From Bacteroidota bacterium (GTDB taxonomy: Bacteria; Bacteroidota; Bacteroidia; Chitinophagales; Saprospiraceae): DNA of 64,000 nucleotides. The DNA lies in contig JAKOVW010000079.1 in the NCBI GenBank assembly GCA_029781865.1, positions 372,001 to 436,000 on the forward strand. Direction: 5' to 3'. Shown here piece after piece: positions 38,469-48,700 of this stretch (positions are counted from its first letter, which is position 1; each line of letters opens with the position of its first letter). The translations under genes were made by a program, and so were the position numbers. The notes under the pieces are model-generated. The model saw only the letters and a list, made by a program, of their open reading frames with translations, searched no databases and was not told the origin of the DNA.

Positions 38469-38940
38469 AATCAGATATTTAATAAATTCGTTTTTGCTCA
38501 ATGGTAAAAATCAGGTAACTCTAGACCTGATTATCTATTTGTGTAATTCTGGTGGGGGGTAGGAGATCCAACATCCGTTTGGTTACAGACCGATGTTGTA
38601 TCATGCTCGTTCTTGAGCAAGTAACATTCCAAAAAAGTGGAGAAATATTTTAGGTGTGTATAGTTTTTATAATGTAATAAAATCAGTTTGCCGCAGCCCT
38701 GATTTAGGCACTCATTTCCAACAATTTACATGTTGCAATTTTCATGAATGAGTAAAAAAAATTTATATAATTATATTATTGAGGAAATCGATGAATACTT
38801 ACCCCGGAATGCGGAAAACAGGACCAAAGAATTGGAACCAAATGACTGCCAGCGTCCTGTTTATAAAAAAAAAGAAGCCACGTTTAGGACATGGCTTCTT
38901 TTGAAAATCTTAGATTTTTAGAATTCCGGGAATATTAGTT
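38469..38940. other. Intergenic region between paralogues D and C with nested inverted repeats
   Basis: No gene is seen in these 472 bp. They should carry the promoter of paralogue C and the end of the paralogue D transcript. Two structured patches stand out. One is ACTCATT/AATGAGT at 38710-38753 with CAACA/TGTTG nested inside and an A-run next to it. The other is AAACAGGAC/GTCCTGTTT at 38816-38862 with TTGG-AA-CCAA in its loop, directly adjoining the terminator of paralogue D. I could not identify a clear TAnnTTTG element for paralogue C. Confidence 0.55.
38864..38900 (-). terminator. Rho-independent terminator of paralogue D
   Basis: On the minus strand AAGAAGCCA pairs with TGGCTTCTT over an 11-nt loop and is followed by a run of T residues. 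It lies 40 bp beyond the stop at 38941. A strong terminator here means paralogue D is transcribed separately from C, B and A. Confidence 0.88.
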
Positions 38941-41900
38941 CTATTCCATTACAATCAATTTCTTGGTATCGGTGTGGTTGGCAGCGTCTAACTGATAATA
39001 CAATACACCTGTTGTATTTAATTCTGATTTGCGAACTTTCAGTGTGTTGATTCCTTTAACCCCATTCATTTCATATACCCTTACCACCTTGCCGGTGATA
39101 TCATATATACTCAATTTGAATGATCCGGCTTCCGGAAGTCTGAAACTGATATTGGTTTCATTTTCAAATGGATTTGGAGTGTTTTGATACAACTCAAAAA
39201 TTCCACTTTCTACAATTCCCTTATTTGATCTCACACCAAGACTAATGTCTTTGATATCCAATTGAGCATCGTATGCCTCAGCCTGGGTAATATCGCTGGT
39301 GATCGCAATCAGGTTACTGATTTTATCAGTCTTTAATGCATGGAAAGTAATTGTAAACAATACCTCTTCTGAATTTACATTCAAAGCTGTTTTTTCATTC
39401 CAGCTCATCGTCAAAATTCCATCCTGAACATAATTGAAACCAAAATTGGTTTCATCAACCTTAAGAACTCCTGCTTCAATATCAGAGAAGGAAAGTACTT
39501 GTTTATCAAATTTAAACGTAAACTGGAATCCGGTGATATTCTTAAAATCACTGGATTTGAATTCGACTTTGTAATCTTCTCCGGCAACTGTAGCTTGATT
39601 ATCGATTTCCAAATGCAATTTGCCATTGCTTCTGGAAGTGTTACCGCTTACATTATGCCCTCTGGCATTATTATTAACATCTCCTACTTTAATAGCTACA
39701 AAGTCTTCTATTTCCTCATTAGCCAAAGGCATTGGAACCAATACTTGTCTTGGAGCGCTCCATGGATCATTCGGGTCTAATACAAATTTGCTTGGTACAA
39801 AGGTCCAGGAATCCATTTTAGCAAATTTGGTAGTCACACCTAAAATGAGTTTACGTATTTCAGAAACGTCAGCTGCCGTAATAGTTTTACTTGCATTAAC
39901 ATCAGCTGCGATTAATTTGTACGGACTGTTTAACACTTCAAGACCTAATATATGTCTTTGAATTTTTACAATGTCTGCAGTACTTACGCCATTTAAAGGC
40001 TCATCTGTTCTTTTGGGCTTAACTATATACTCAATTGAAGCACCAAAACTGAGATCTCCAAACAAATACTTACCGTTGCTGGTCGTTGTCATTTGTTTTT
40101 TCATCACAGAGGATTCAAATAACTGAACTTCTGCATCCTGGGTTCCTTCACCGCTCGCTGTCTTTAACTCACCACTGATTTTACCAAACGAACCAGTATT
40201 TGGACAAACATTCTGCGGATCCTGAACAACGACAGTTGTTTTACAACAATCTTTATTTCCTTCTTCGTCTTCGACACAAATCGTTACCGGATAAATCAAT
40301 TCGTCATTGATATTATTTGCAACAAAATCATCGCAGCAAATAGTCAAACTATCCGCATTGAAATCGCTGAAGTAAATTTTCAAATCTTTGTTTGAAGTAC
40401 AATTATCGTAGCTGCCTGCATCCAGATCTCTTGCCCATATCGTTATACAACCAGAGCTTGGCATTACAGTAGTAATCACTCCTAAATGACAATATGGTGT
40501 TGGTGCTTTACAATCTTTTATTTCAAACAACAGGCAATTAGCTCCTACGTTTCCGCAACCATCTTCTACATACCAGCAGATTTTATGGATACCGATTGGA
40601 TATGTACCACTTGCATCAAACGGGTTGTTTGGATCATCTGCTGCAGGGTTATAATGTCTTAACGGAGTTCTGCCGGCGGCAGCTTCTTTTTTCGTCAATG
40701 AACCAACCACGTAATCAAAACCGGAATAAGCACCTTTGCCATCATTATATAAATCGATCTTGTAATCGTAAGATAACCAATCCAGAGGACTACAATTATC
40801 CGTTGCCGAAGCAGTCAATGTATAATGAGCATAGCAAATATGATCATTAGGATTCTTTACAGCCGGCTCGCAATTTCCACCGGCAATGACAACAACAGGT
40901 TTATCGGTATCATGCACTTTGATAATTTGCAAATACTCCCATCTGCCATTTGTAGGACTCAAACTTGGGTCATACTGACACCAGTCAATTACAGTCCAAT
41001 GTCTTAAGACCTTGTAGCAAGCATCTGGCTCAATCGTAAATATTTCATCTGTATATTCTATACTGATTAATGCACAAAGATCATCGGCATTATTTTCAAT
41101 TACTGGTCTTCCGAGAACAGGATTATCAGGACTAATATTGCCAGTACATCCTTCTATGGTAGTAGCTTGTCCTGTACAATTGCCTGGCCAGGTAATATCA
41201 TCATTTTGATCACAATTATCAGCGCGATTGATGAAGAATGGATCGCAATCAACCACCCAAATGGTTTGGGTTGCAGTTACACTGATTCCATTAGGACCAC
41301 GTGCTACAACTGTACGGGTAATTTGTCCCTGACCACATTCTCTGTTATCATTAACTGAGATACTGTAATTCGTACCGCAGGTACCTAATACTGTACCATC
41401 AAATCCCCAGGTTAAATCATATTTTCTATCGAAATGAGCAGTATCGAACAATACTCTATAATAATCACAAGCTCTGTTCCAAGCCGGTGGATTGGAAGGA
41501 GGTGCACCTGGAACAAAACCAGGATATCCGGTGATATCATTTCTTTCGCAATATTTATGACAAACCAAGTCATTAGTCACAACTTTCTTTCTCAGGCTAA
41601 GACTATTGACTACCCTTCCGAAAGTGGCATCATTAGGATCATTGATTTTATCCACATCAAACCAGAACCAACAACTCACCACTATATTCGGTGGAGGCAC
41701 AACTGTCGGTACACCTTTGTCTTGAACTTCCACTTCGACCATGCAATCGCTATAGCGATTGAATAATGGTCCACCAGGATTCATTCTACTTGGTGAAACA
41801 GGTCCCTTACCCGGATCCCTGTCAAACACTCTTAATACAACCATGATGGTCTTTCCTACATCTTCACAACAGAAGTTGATATAATCATCAAAATAAATCT

Positions 41901-44900
41901 GGTTTCCATCCAGGATGGAATTGTCATCACCATTTACTCCTGCACAATTCGATCCATTATCTGGTTGACTGGTATTACTTCCGTTGTTTGTTCCTCTTAA
42001 TTGTTCCATTCTGATCACCTTGAAGAAAACATGAGGTGAACAATTATCGAAACTACCATCGTCAAGATCTTTACCATATACCTGAGCGTAATTATTTCCC
42101 GGAGTTTGATTACCGGTAATACTTACGACAGTTCTTTTGTCACATACAGCTGAAGGAGGAACATTGTCCTGTGAATTGATAGCAATTCGTTTTTGAGTAA
42201 TGTTGCCACAACAATCTTCTGCTATGATATAGCCATTCCAAATACCCTGTTCAATTCCAATTACTGTATAACCGGTTATTTCATCACCTATAACGGTACC
42301 ATTATCAACCTGAACACTGTAATGTATTTCATTACTGCAGTTATCTGTAAGCCAGGGTGCAGGAACCTCCCATCTTCCAAAGCAAGAGAATGGTTCCATA
42401 TTTACAACAATAGTATCCGGATACAGAACCTGTGGTCCTGTCCTGTCTATTACTTTAATAATTTGATTTGTACCACCAATCTGGCTGGTACACCAATCTA
42501 AAATGGTCCATTGACGCAAAACTTTGTAACAACCCACTGGACCGGCATCACAACCTGGTTTTGCAATGTTTACAACAATATCTTCAAAGGTTATTCCAAG
42601 GTTAAAGCATTGATAGCCTGAAGGATAACCAGTACCCTGCCATAAAATCTGTTCATCCGGACCCCAACATACCGGATTGGTTGGTCTCCAGCTTGGATGT
42701 GCAGGATAATACTGTCCCCATGGACTTGGGTGTCCCTGAAACTTACCGGTGTCTATACAATTCCAACCAAGTATTCTTGGCAAACGCTCACCTGCAAGGT
42801 CACCAGCAGGGCTTGGATAGAAACCACCTGTTGCCTTCCAGTGAATGGAATCCAGCAACCATCCATCCACGCAATAAGGATAGGATAAATAATGCGCAGT
42901 ATAATCAAAAGCATCATCACGCTTTTCATTACAGGCTAAAGCGCGTTGATCCAGGTCATCATAATTTAGAGGTACATTCACACTTTGCAGGGTAGCCAAA
43001 GCAACAGTAATCGTTTGAGTACATTCTGATTTGTTACCGCTGCCATCTATTGCAGTCCATTTTCTTTTTATCACGTGATCATTACCTGAAGCACAACTTC
43101 CCTGGGTAACAAAGTCATTATAAGTCAATGAATAGGAACCACAATTTTCTCTAACTATAGGTGTACCCATATAGGTAGGCGATGTTTCACTCGTACCGCA
43201 TGTAATACATGTATCTCTTGCACATGTTAACCGTGGAGCAATCTTATCTTCAACCTTTACGTGACCCCAGCAACTGTTGCCCGTTTTTGGGTCTTTTACG
43301 GTTACTTTGAATTCATGCCCAATGTCCTGAATTCCTAATTGTACTCCGGGCACATTCGGTTGTCTATCAATAAGCACATTGGTAATCCAATCTCTTATTT
43401 CAATAATATAATCATCATAACATCTATAAGGTCCACCAGCCAACATTTCATCTGCGCTAACTGTAGCACTACAGTTTTCATCCAGGCTAACCTGAACTTC
43501 ATCATGACAGACTAATTGATCAACCGGATTTGGGAATGCATTCACGCATACCTGGAATTGACAGGTTGTCGTGTTTCCTGCAGCATCTGTTGCCAGGTAA
43601 CATAAAGTGGTACAACCTATTGGAAAATAGCAACCCGGGCCATAAGGAATTCCGCAGGTTTGTTTTAATTTAACTCTGGGGTCTGAAACTGCATACATTA
43701 CATTTCCTACATAACCAAAAGGACGACAAACACCAAGGTGTCCGAAACTAGCAGCTGTGTTACTACCCAATCCACCGGCTATAGGTCCGGTACTTATTTG
43801 AAGATTACCATCTCCAAACGGACGCCCTGCTGTACAGGAAGAGAAAGGTCCAATATTTCCCGGCTCATATCTGGTTCCTAACTGACCACCGAGGAAGAAG
43901 CCTCTTTGTTCACCTGCTGCCAGGATTACGGTCGAACTCAGATTTGAACCTACCATAACTGTAAATGTTCCATCACAATTATAAACAGTATCTCTTGAAG
44001 GTGGAATAGCAGTACCAAGGAGTAATGTATCCAATGCAGTTGAACCAATAGGAGTGGCTCTGATATTATCTGAAGCTACCCCCACATGAACATTTGTCCA
44101 AAGTGTCTTTGGAGAAACACCATTACAGCCAACAGTTGCGGGATTTCCATTATACCCTGTCAGACCAACCTCCCAGCCAGTATTGGCAGTCGTTTTCATA
44201 AAGACATCAAACAAGGCATTATTGCTGGTAATTCCCGAACAACCACCCGTATAATAACTTGGAAATCCAAGTATAGCAACAGGAGTTGAGGTATTATTCG
44301 TAAGGTTAAACAACCAACCTGATGGATTCACAGCATCATAACCACAAAACGCCAGTGATCCCTGGCAACCAATAGAATTGGTTTGATTGAAAAAATTACC
44401 GGATGGGCAATCATCCATTGCCATAAAAGGCGGTGCGTCCCAACTGGCTTTACATTCCCCCGGGCCGAGATTGATCACAACACCTTTGGTTGGGCAACCC
44501 ATGATCACAGGAGGAACGATATCTCTGATTGAAATTTCCTGGGTAGCGTGAATCTCTTCACAGGTATATTTATTGATACTGGTCCAGTGAATTTTATATT
44601 CTCCGAAAGGAACGTCTAATTTATCTCCGCAAACGATATTGAGATCGTTCACTGCTTTAATATTGGAAGTAGGTATTCTCAATTCCACATTTACCCAGTT
44701 TTCCTGACAAAATGGAAATCCGGATCCATTTGTGATTAAGGAATTAGGTAATATTTTCCAATGGATACCACCGCTGGCCTGCATATTAAATTCGCAGAAA
44801 CTCATGGTGCACTCACTTTCCACCAACTCGCAATCCTTACCACCCACTTTACAGAGCACCTTGCCATTTTCATCGACAAGTACCAGATACTCGAATGGTA

Positions 44901-45258
44901 CTGAACTAAGATCGCCAATCGCCGTCATATGAATGGTCACATCTGCACAACCTGCCAATGTTACGTGATCGAATATGATATGAGTACTGTCGAGGTGTAT
45001 GCCTTCCAAAGGATCATTGACGAATTTCAGGTCAAACTTGCCTGAAATGATATTCGGTGGCGATTTGGGATCTGGAATACATCCACAATCCGGAGCAATC
45101 ATATCCGGGCAATCAAGGGTTAAGGCCGCCTGGCAAACGCTCTGAAGGTTTATTCCCTGAGGTGGGAATGGAGCAAATTCGCAGGATTGCCCAAAGGACT
45201 TCATCGAGGACAAAAGTCCAACAATGAGAATGAAATTAATTTTAAGTGTACGTTTCAT
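38941..45258 (-). CDS. Giant secreted HYR-like, dockerin- and cohesin-like protein with T9SS sorting domain (paralogue D, largest)
   Basis: The ATG at 45258 gives 2,105 aa with a signal peptide (MKRTLKINFILIVGLL to MKSFGQ); the frame extends upstream without a better start. It has the same C-terminal order as its paralogues. The W-DWC motif occurs twice (nt 42490-42531 and 40978-41019). The dockerin-like pair spans about residues 1757-1812 (GVSTADIVKIQRHILGL, ADVNASKTITAADVSEIRK), the cohesin-like sandwich 1877-2011 (ITGFQFTFKFDKQVLSF) and the T9SS domain from about 2017 (YQNTPNPFEN). The N-terminal half is longer. One HYR module (PPVIMGCPTKGVVINLGPG) is split by an unrecognised ~240-residue insert before it resumes at FPIGCTTLCYLATDAAGN. 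It is monocistronic by its terminator and diverges from the Cys-repeat gene. The role is inferred to be surface adhesion or matrix. Confidence 0.88.
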   Translation of the reverse strand: MKRTLKINFILIVGLLSSMKSFGQSCEFAPFPPQGINLQSVCQAALTLDCPDMIAPDCGCIPDPKSPPNIISGKFDLKFVNDPLEGIHLDSTHIIFDHVTLAGCADVTIHMTAIGDLSSVPFEYLVLVDENGKVLCKVGGKDCELVESECTMSFCEFNMQASGGIHWKILPNSLITNGSGFPFCQENWVNVELRIPTSNIKAVNDLNIVCGDKLDVPFGEYKIHWTSINKYTCEEIHATQEISIRDIVPPVIMGCPTKGVVINLGPGECKASWDAPPFMAMDDCPSGNFFNQTNSIGCQGSLAFCGYDAVNPSGWLFNLTNNTSTPVAILGFPSYYTGGCSGITSNNALFDVFMKTTANTGWEVGLTGYNGNPATVGCNGVSPKTLWTNVHVGVASDNIRATPIGSTALDTLLLGTAIPPSRDTVYNCDGTFTVMVGSNLSSTVILAAGEQRGFFLGGQLGTRYEPGNIGPFSSCTAGRPFGDGNLQISTGPIAGGLGSNTAASFGHLGVCRPFGYVGNVMYAVSDPRVKLKQTCGIPYGPGCYFPIGCTTLCYLATDAAGNTTTCQFQVCVNAFPNPVDQLVCHDEVQVSLDENCSATVSADEMLAGGPYRCYDDYIIEIRDWITNVLIDRQPNVPGVQLGIQDIGHEFKVTVKDPKTGNSCWGHVKVEDKIAPRLTCARDTCITCGTSETSPTYMGTPIVRENCGSYSLTYNDFVTQGSCASGNDHVIKRKWTAIDGSGNKSECTQTITVALATLQSVNVPLNYDDLDQRALACNEKRDDAFDYTAHYLSYPYCVDGWLLDSIHWKATGGFYPSPAGDLAGERLPRILGWNCIDTGKFQGHPSPWGQYYPAHPSWRPTNPVCWGPDEQILWQGTGYPSGYQCFNLGITFEDIVVNIAKPGCDAGPVGCYKVLRQWTILDWCTSQIGGTNQIIKVIDRTGPQVLYPDTIVVNMEPFSCFGRWEVPAPWLTDNCSNEIHYSVQVDNGTVIGDEITGYTVIGIEQGIWNGYIIAEDCCGNITQKRIAINSQDNVPPSAVCDKRTVVSITGNQTPGNNYAQVYGKDLDDGSFDNCSPHVFFKVIRMEQLRGTNNGSNTSQPDNGSNCAGVNGDDNSILDGNQIYFDDYINFCCEDVGKTIMVVLRVFDRDPGKGPVSPSRMNPGGPLFNRYSDCMVEVEVQDKGVPTVVPPPNIVVSCWFWFDVDKINDPNDATFGRVVNSLSLRKKVVTNDLVCHKYCERNDITGYPGFVPGAPPSNPPAWNRACDYYRVLFDTAHFDRKYDLTWGFDGTVLGTCGTNYSISVNDNRECGQGQITRTVVARGPNGISVTATQTIWVVDCDPFFINRADNCDQNDDITWPGNCTGQATTIEGCTGNISPDNPVLGRPVIENNADDLCALISIEYTDEIFTIEPDACYKVLRHWTVIDWCQYDPSLSPTNGRWEYLQIIKVHDTDKPVVVIAGGNCEPAVKNPNDHICYAHYTLTASATDNCSPLDWLSYDYKIDLYNDGKGAYSGFDYVVGSLTKKEAAAGRTPLRHYNPAADDPNNPFDASGTYPIGIHKICWYVEDGCGNVGANCLLFEIKDCKAPTPYCHLGVITTVMPSSGCITIWARDLDAGSYDNCTSNKDLKIYFSDFNADSLTICCDDFVANNINDELIYPVTICVEDEEGNKDCCKTTVVVQDPQNVCPNTGSFGKISGELKTASGEGTQDAEVQLFESSVMKKQMTTTSNGKYLFGDLSFGASIEYIVKPKRTDEPLNGVSTADIVKIQRHILGLEVLNSPYKLIAADVNASKTITAADVSEIRKLILGVTTKFAKMDSWTFVPSKFVLDPNDPWSAPRQVLVPMPLANEEIEDFVAIKVGDVNNNARGHNVSGNTSRSNGKLHLEIDNQATVAGEDYKVEFKSSDFKNITGFQFTFKFDKQVLSFSDIEAGVLKVDETNFGFNYVQDGILTMSWNEKTALNVNSEEVLFTITFHALKTDKISNLIAITSDITQAEAYDAQLDIKDISLGVRSNKGIVESGIFELYQNTPNPFENETNISFRLPEAGSFKLSIYDITGKVVRVYEMNGVKGINTLKVRKSELNTTGVLYYQLDAANHTDTKKLIVME

Positions 45259-45753
45259 GAAATGGTTATTCGGATTAAAAAAAATCATGCTTAAGCCGGG
45301 TTTAGTTAATTCTAAAGCATCCATTCCAGACTTCCGACAGAGATAAAACAAATGGAATATTCATTCCAAATACAAAGAATTATAAAACCTTATTCGGCTT
45401 CATTGGCTTGAAAACAATGAATTAAATGACTGAATTTCAGCCATATACACAAAAATAAGATTCAAGATGAGCTTTGCTTCGTCTCTTTCAAAAATCTTGA
45501 GTTTTGCTTCTTTACAAAAGTCTTTTCAACGAGCAAAGCTAATCAACCTTACTTAATATCCAAACATTTCATACGTTTTTTTATCTGTAAGACTACCTTA
45601 AGTCTACGCATTAGTTAATTTTTGAATACTTCATGCAAGTCGCAAGCTTTCCATATGACTTCTTTATTGAAGACTTCAAAGCAACCATCGGGTTAAAACC
45701 ATCGTAATGAAGGGAATTAATTACCTTTATTGATGTATTTCAATTCAAATCTT
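45259..45753. other. Divergent intergenic region between paralogue D and the Cys-repeat gene
   Basis: No gene is evident in these 495 bp. It should carry promoters for both neighbours. An imperfect long inverted repeat has arms at 45470-45482 (AGCTTTGCTTCGT) and 45529-45540 (ACGAGCAAAGCT), separated by 46 nt, with one unpaired base. TACCTTTA at 45722-45729 is a one-mismatch match to the TAnnTTTG element for the plus-strand gene. Confidence 0.5.
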
Positions 45754-48700
45754 ATGAAATTAAAACATTTACTTTTTCTGTTTCTCTCAATCCCGGGTCT
45801 AGGTGGGTTTAATACCCTACTCTCAGCTTGTGAACTTTGGGAACTGACACTTCTAAAAACGGATTGCAATAGCGACAATAAGTTTAATGTCAAAATCAAT
45901 TTCAATTACAAGGATGCCAGCAATTGCTTTACGGTGACCGGTAACGGAGTCAATTACGGTACATTTGAATACTCCCAATTGCCTGTCATCCTAACCGGAC
46001 TTTCCGGCGATTGTCACACGAATTATGAATTCCAGATAACCGATTGCAATAACAAGGATTGTCATGTATCTAAAAACCTTGGAATTGTATGTTGTCCTGA
46101 ATGCAATATATCCAATTTAAAACTGGAAAAAACGCCCTGTGACAGCAATGATAAATTTTGGGTATTCCTCAATTTCAATCACGAAAATACCTCACATTGT
46201 TTCCATTTAAAAATCAACGATCACTTCTACGGCGATTTTGAATACGCTTCACTGCCAGTGAAAATAGGCCCATTGGAAGGTGATTGCACAACTGATAGGG
46301 TATTCGCAGTCTATGATTGTGATAAACCTGATGCCTGCAATGCTAAAATCGGTCTTGATAAAGTATGCTGCAACCACGATTGCAAGTTATCCAATCTCAA
46401 AATCGAAAAAACGGCTTGTGATTCTTTAAACATGTTTAAAATGATCATCAGCTTTAAAGCTGATTTTGTTTCGGATAGTTTTGTAATTAAAGTTGGCGAC
46501 AAAAGCTACGGGAAGTTTAAATACGGGAATCCGGCTTACAAAATCGGACCATTTCCAGGGGATTGCATCACTAAATTTAAATTGCTGATTTTTGATGACA
46601 AAAATCCACAATGTGCAACGGATACTATCTGGGGACCGGTTTGTTGTGGAACCCCACCCGAGCCATGTAAATTAAGTGAATTAAATGTGATCAAAACCGA
46701 TTGCGATTCGGATAATCACTTTTATGTTGACATCAATTTCCTTAATAAAAATTCATCCGGTTGCTTCAATCTATTTGTCAATAATGATTTATTAGGGGTG
46801 TTTAATTATGCTGACCTTCCTTTGCTTCACATCGGCCCATTCAACGGAGATTGCAAAACAGATTATGTTTTTCTGGTCAAGGATTGTGTTAATCCGGATT
46901 GTCGAATTGACAAATCCATTGGAAAAGTTTGCTGCGGTACTCCTCCTGAGCCCTGTAAATTAGGTGAATTCGAGGTGATCAAATCGGATTGCGATTCCGA
47001 CAATCATTTTTTCATAAACATCAAATTACTCAATAAAAATTCTTCCAATTGCTTTAAGCTATTTGTAAACAATGACTTGTTTGGAGTATTCAATTATTCT
47101 GATCTTCCTTTGCTTCACATCGGCCCATTCAACGGAGATTGCAAAACAGATTATGTTTTTCTGGTAAAGGATTGCGCTAATCCGGATTGCCGAATTGACA
47201 AATCCATTGGAAAAGTTTGTTGCGGCACGCCTCCTGAGCCCTGTAAATTAGGTGAACTCGAAGTGATGAAATCGGATTGCGATTCCGACAATCATTTTTT
47301 CGTAAACATCAAATTACTCAATAAAAATTCTTCCAATTGTTTTAAGTTATTTGTAAACAATGACTTGTATGGAGTATTCAATTATTCTGATCTTCCTTTG
47401 CTTCATATCGGTCCATTCAACGGAGATTGCAAAACAGAATATGTTTTTCTGATAAAGGATTGTGTTAATCCGGATTGCCGAATTGACAAATCTATTGGGA
47501 AAGTTTGCTGTGGCACGCCTCCGAATCCTTGTAATATAAGCGATCTGAGATACGAAAAAACAGAATGCAATGATTTGCATCAATTCTTTCTTGTATTGAA
47601 CTTCAACCATTCCAATAATGCAGATTGCTTCCATGCTTTTGTCAACGGCGTTGACAAAGGGCAATTTCCTTATTCGAGTTTGCCTTTAAAAATAGGGCCA
47701 TTCCCGGGTGATTGCCATACCGAATACAGCTTACTTGTTAAAGATTGTATAGACCCACATTGTGCTGCCGATAAATATGTAGGTGTTGTTTGCTGTGATT
47801 CCATACCTCCTTGTCATTTATATGATTTAAATGCGGAACGGTCTGATTGTGATTCCAATAATCAATTTTATGTCCGGTTCAATTTTAAATCTTCAAATTC
47901 CTCTGATTGTTTCAGAATCAAGGGCAATGGCAATGATTACGGAATGCACAATTACTCAGATTTACCACTCCAGCTTGGACCATTCAACGGCGATTGCAAA
48001 ACAAATTATGAATTTGTAATCCAGGACTGCAAAAACGAACGTTGTGCAATTGAGAAAAATTTGGGTATCATTTGTTGTGGTACACCGCCACCTCCACCCT
48101 GCAAATTATCCGAGTTAAAACTTGAAAAATCGGAATGCGTAGGCGATAAACAATTTTATGTTTATCTGAATTTCAAGCATGACGGCACTTCAGAATGTTT
48201 TAGAGTTTTCGGAAATGGTCACAGTTATGGCGAATTCAGATACGCACAATTACCACTTAAGCTTGGCCCGTTCCTTGGAGATTGCGTAACGAATTATGAA
48301 TTCGGAATCGAAGACTGTGTAAAACACGATTGCCATATATCTGCTAATCTTGGCGAGGTCTGCTGTGATTCAACCAATTCAAAATATCACGACTTTGAAA
48401 TGGCCCGAACAGATTGCGATTCGAATTTAATGTTTAAATTAAAGATAAAATTCCTTTACAGAGATGTTTCTGATTCATTCAATTTGTATATCAATGGCGT
48501 CAATTCCGGAACTTATGCATACACTCAATTACCTATAAGTGCGGGACCATTACTGGCCGATTGCAAAACAAATTATAAAATCAATATCATCGATCAGAAA
48601 GATACTACCGTGCGCATTGAAAGGATCATTGAAAAACCTTGTTGTCATCCGTTAAACGTAGAATGCAAAATCTATGATATTAAAGCAAACCCGCAACATT

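Noticed and set aside
40596-42995. Several 60-110 aa plus-strand frames across paralogue D (e.g. 41434-41766, 42681-42995)
   Set aside because: They lie wholly antisense to a continuous gene with recognisable domains, have no homology-like motifs, and repeat similarly in the other paralogues as expected for shadow frames.
25125-45258. Cellulosome locus
   Set aside because: Dockerin-like and cohesin-like domains are present, but there is no scaffoldin with multiple cohesins and no glycoside hydrolase or carbohydrate-binding module in the window.
46666-47529. Near-identical 288-bp units as a CRISPR array or diversity-generating target
   Set aside because: The units are in-frame coding sequence without spacers, and there is no reverse transcriptase, cas gene or template repeat in the window.
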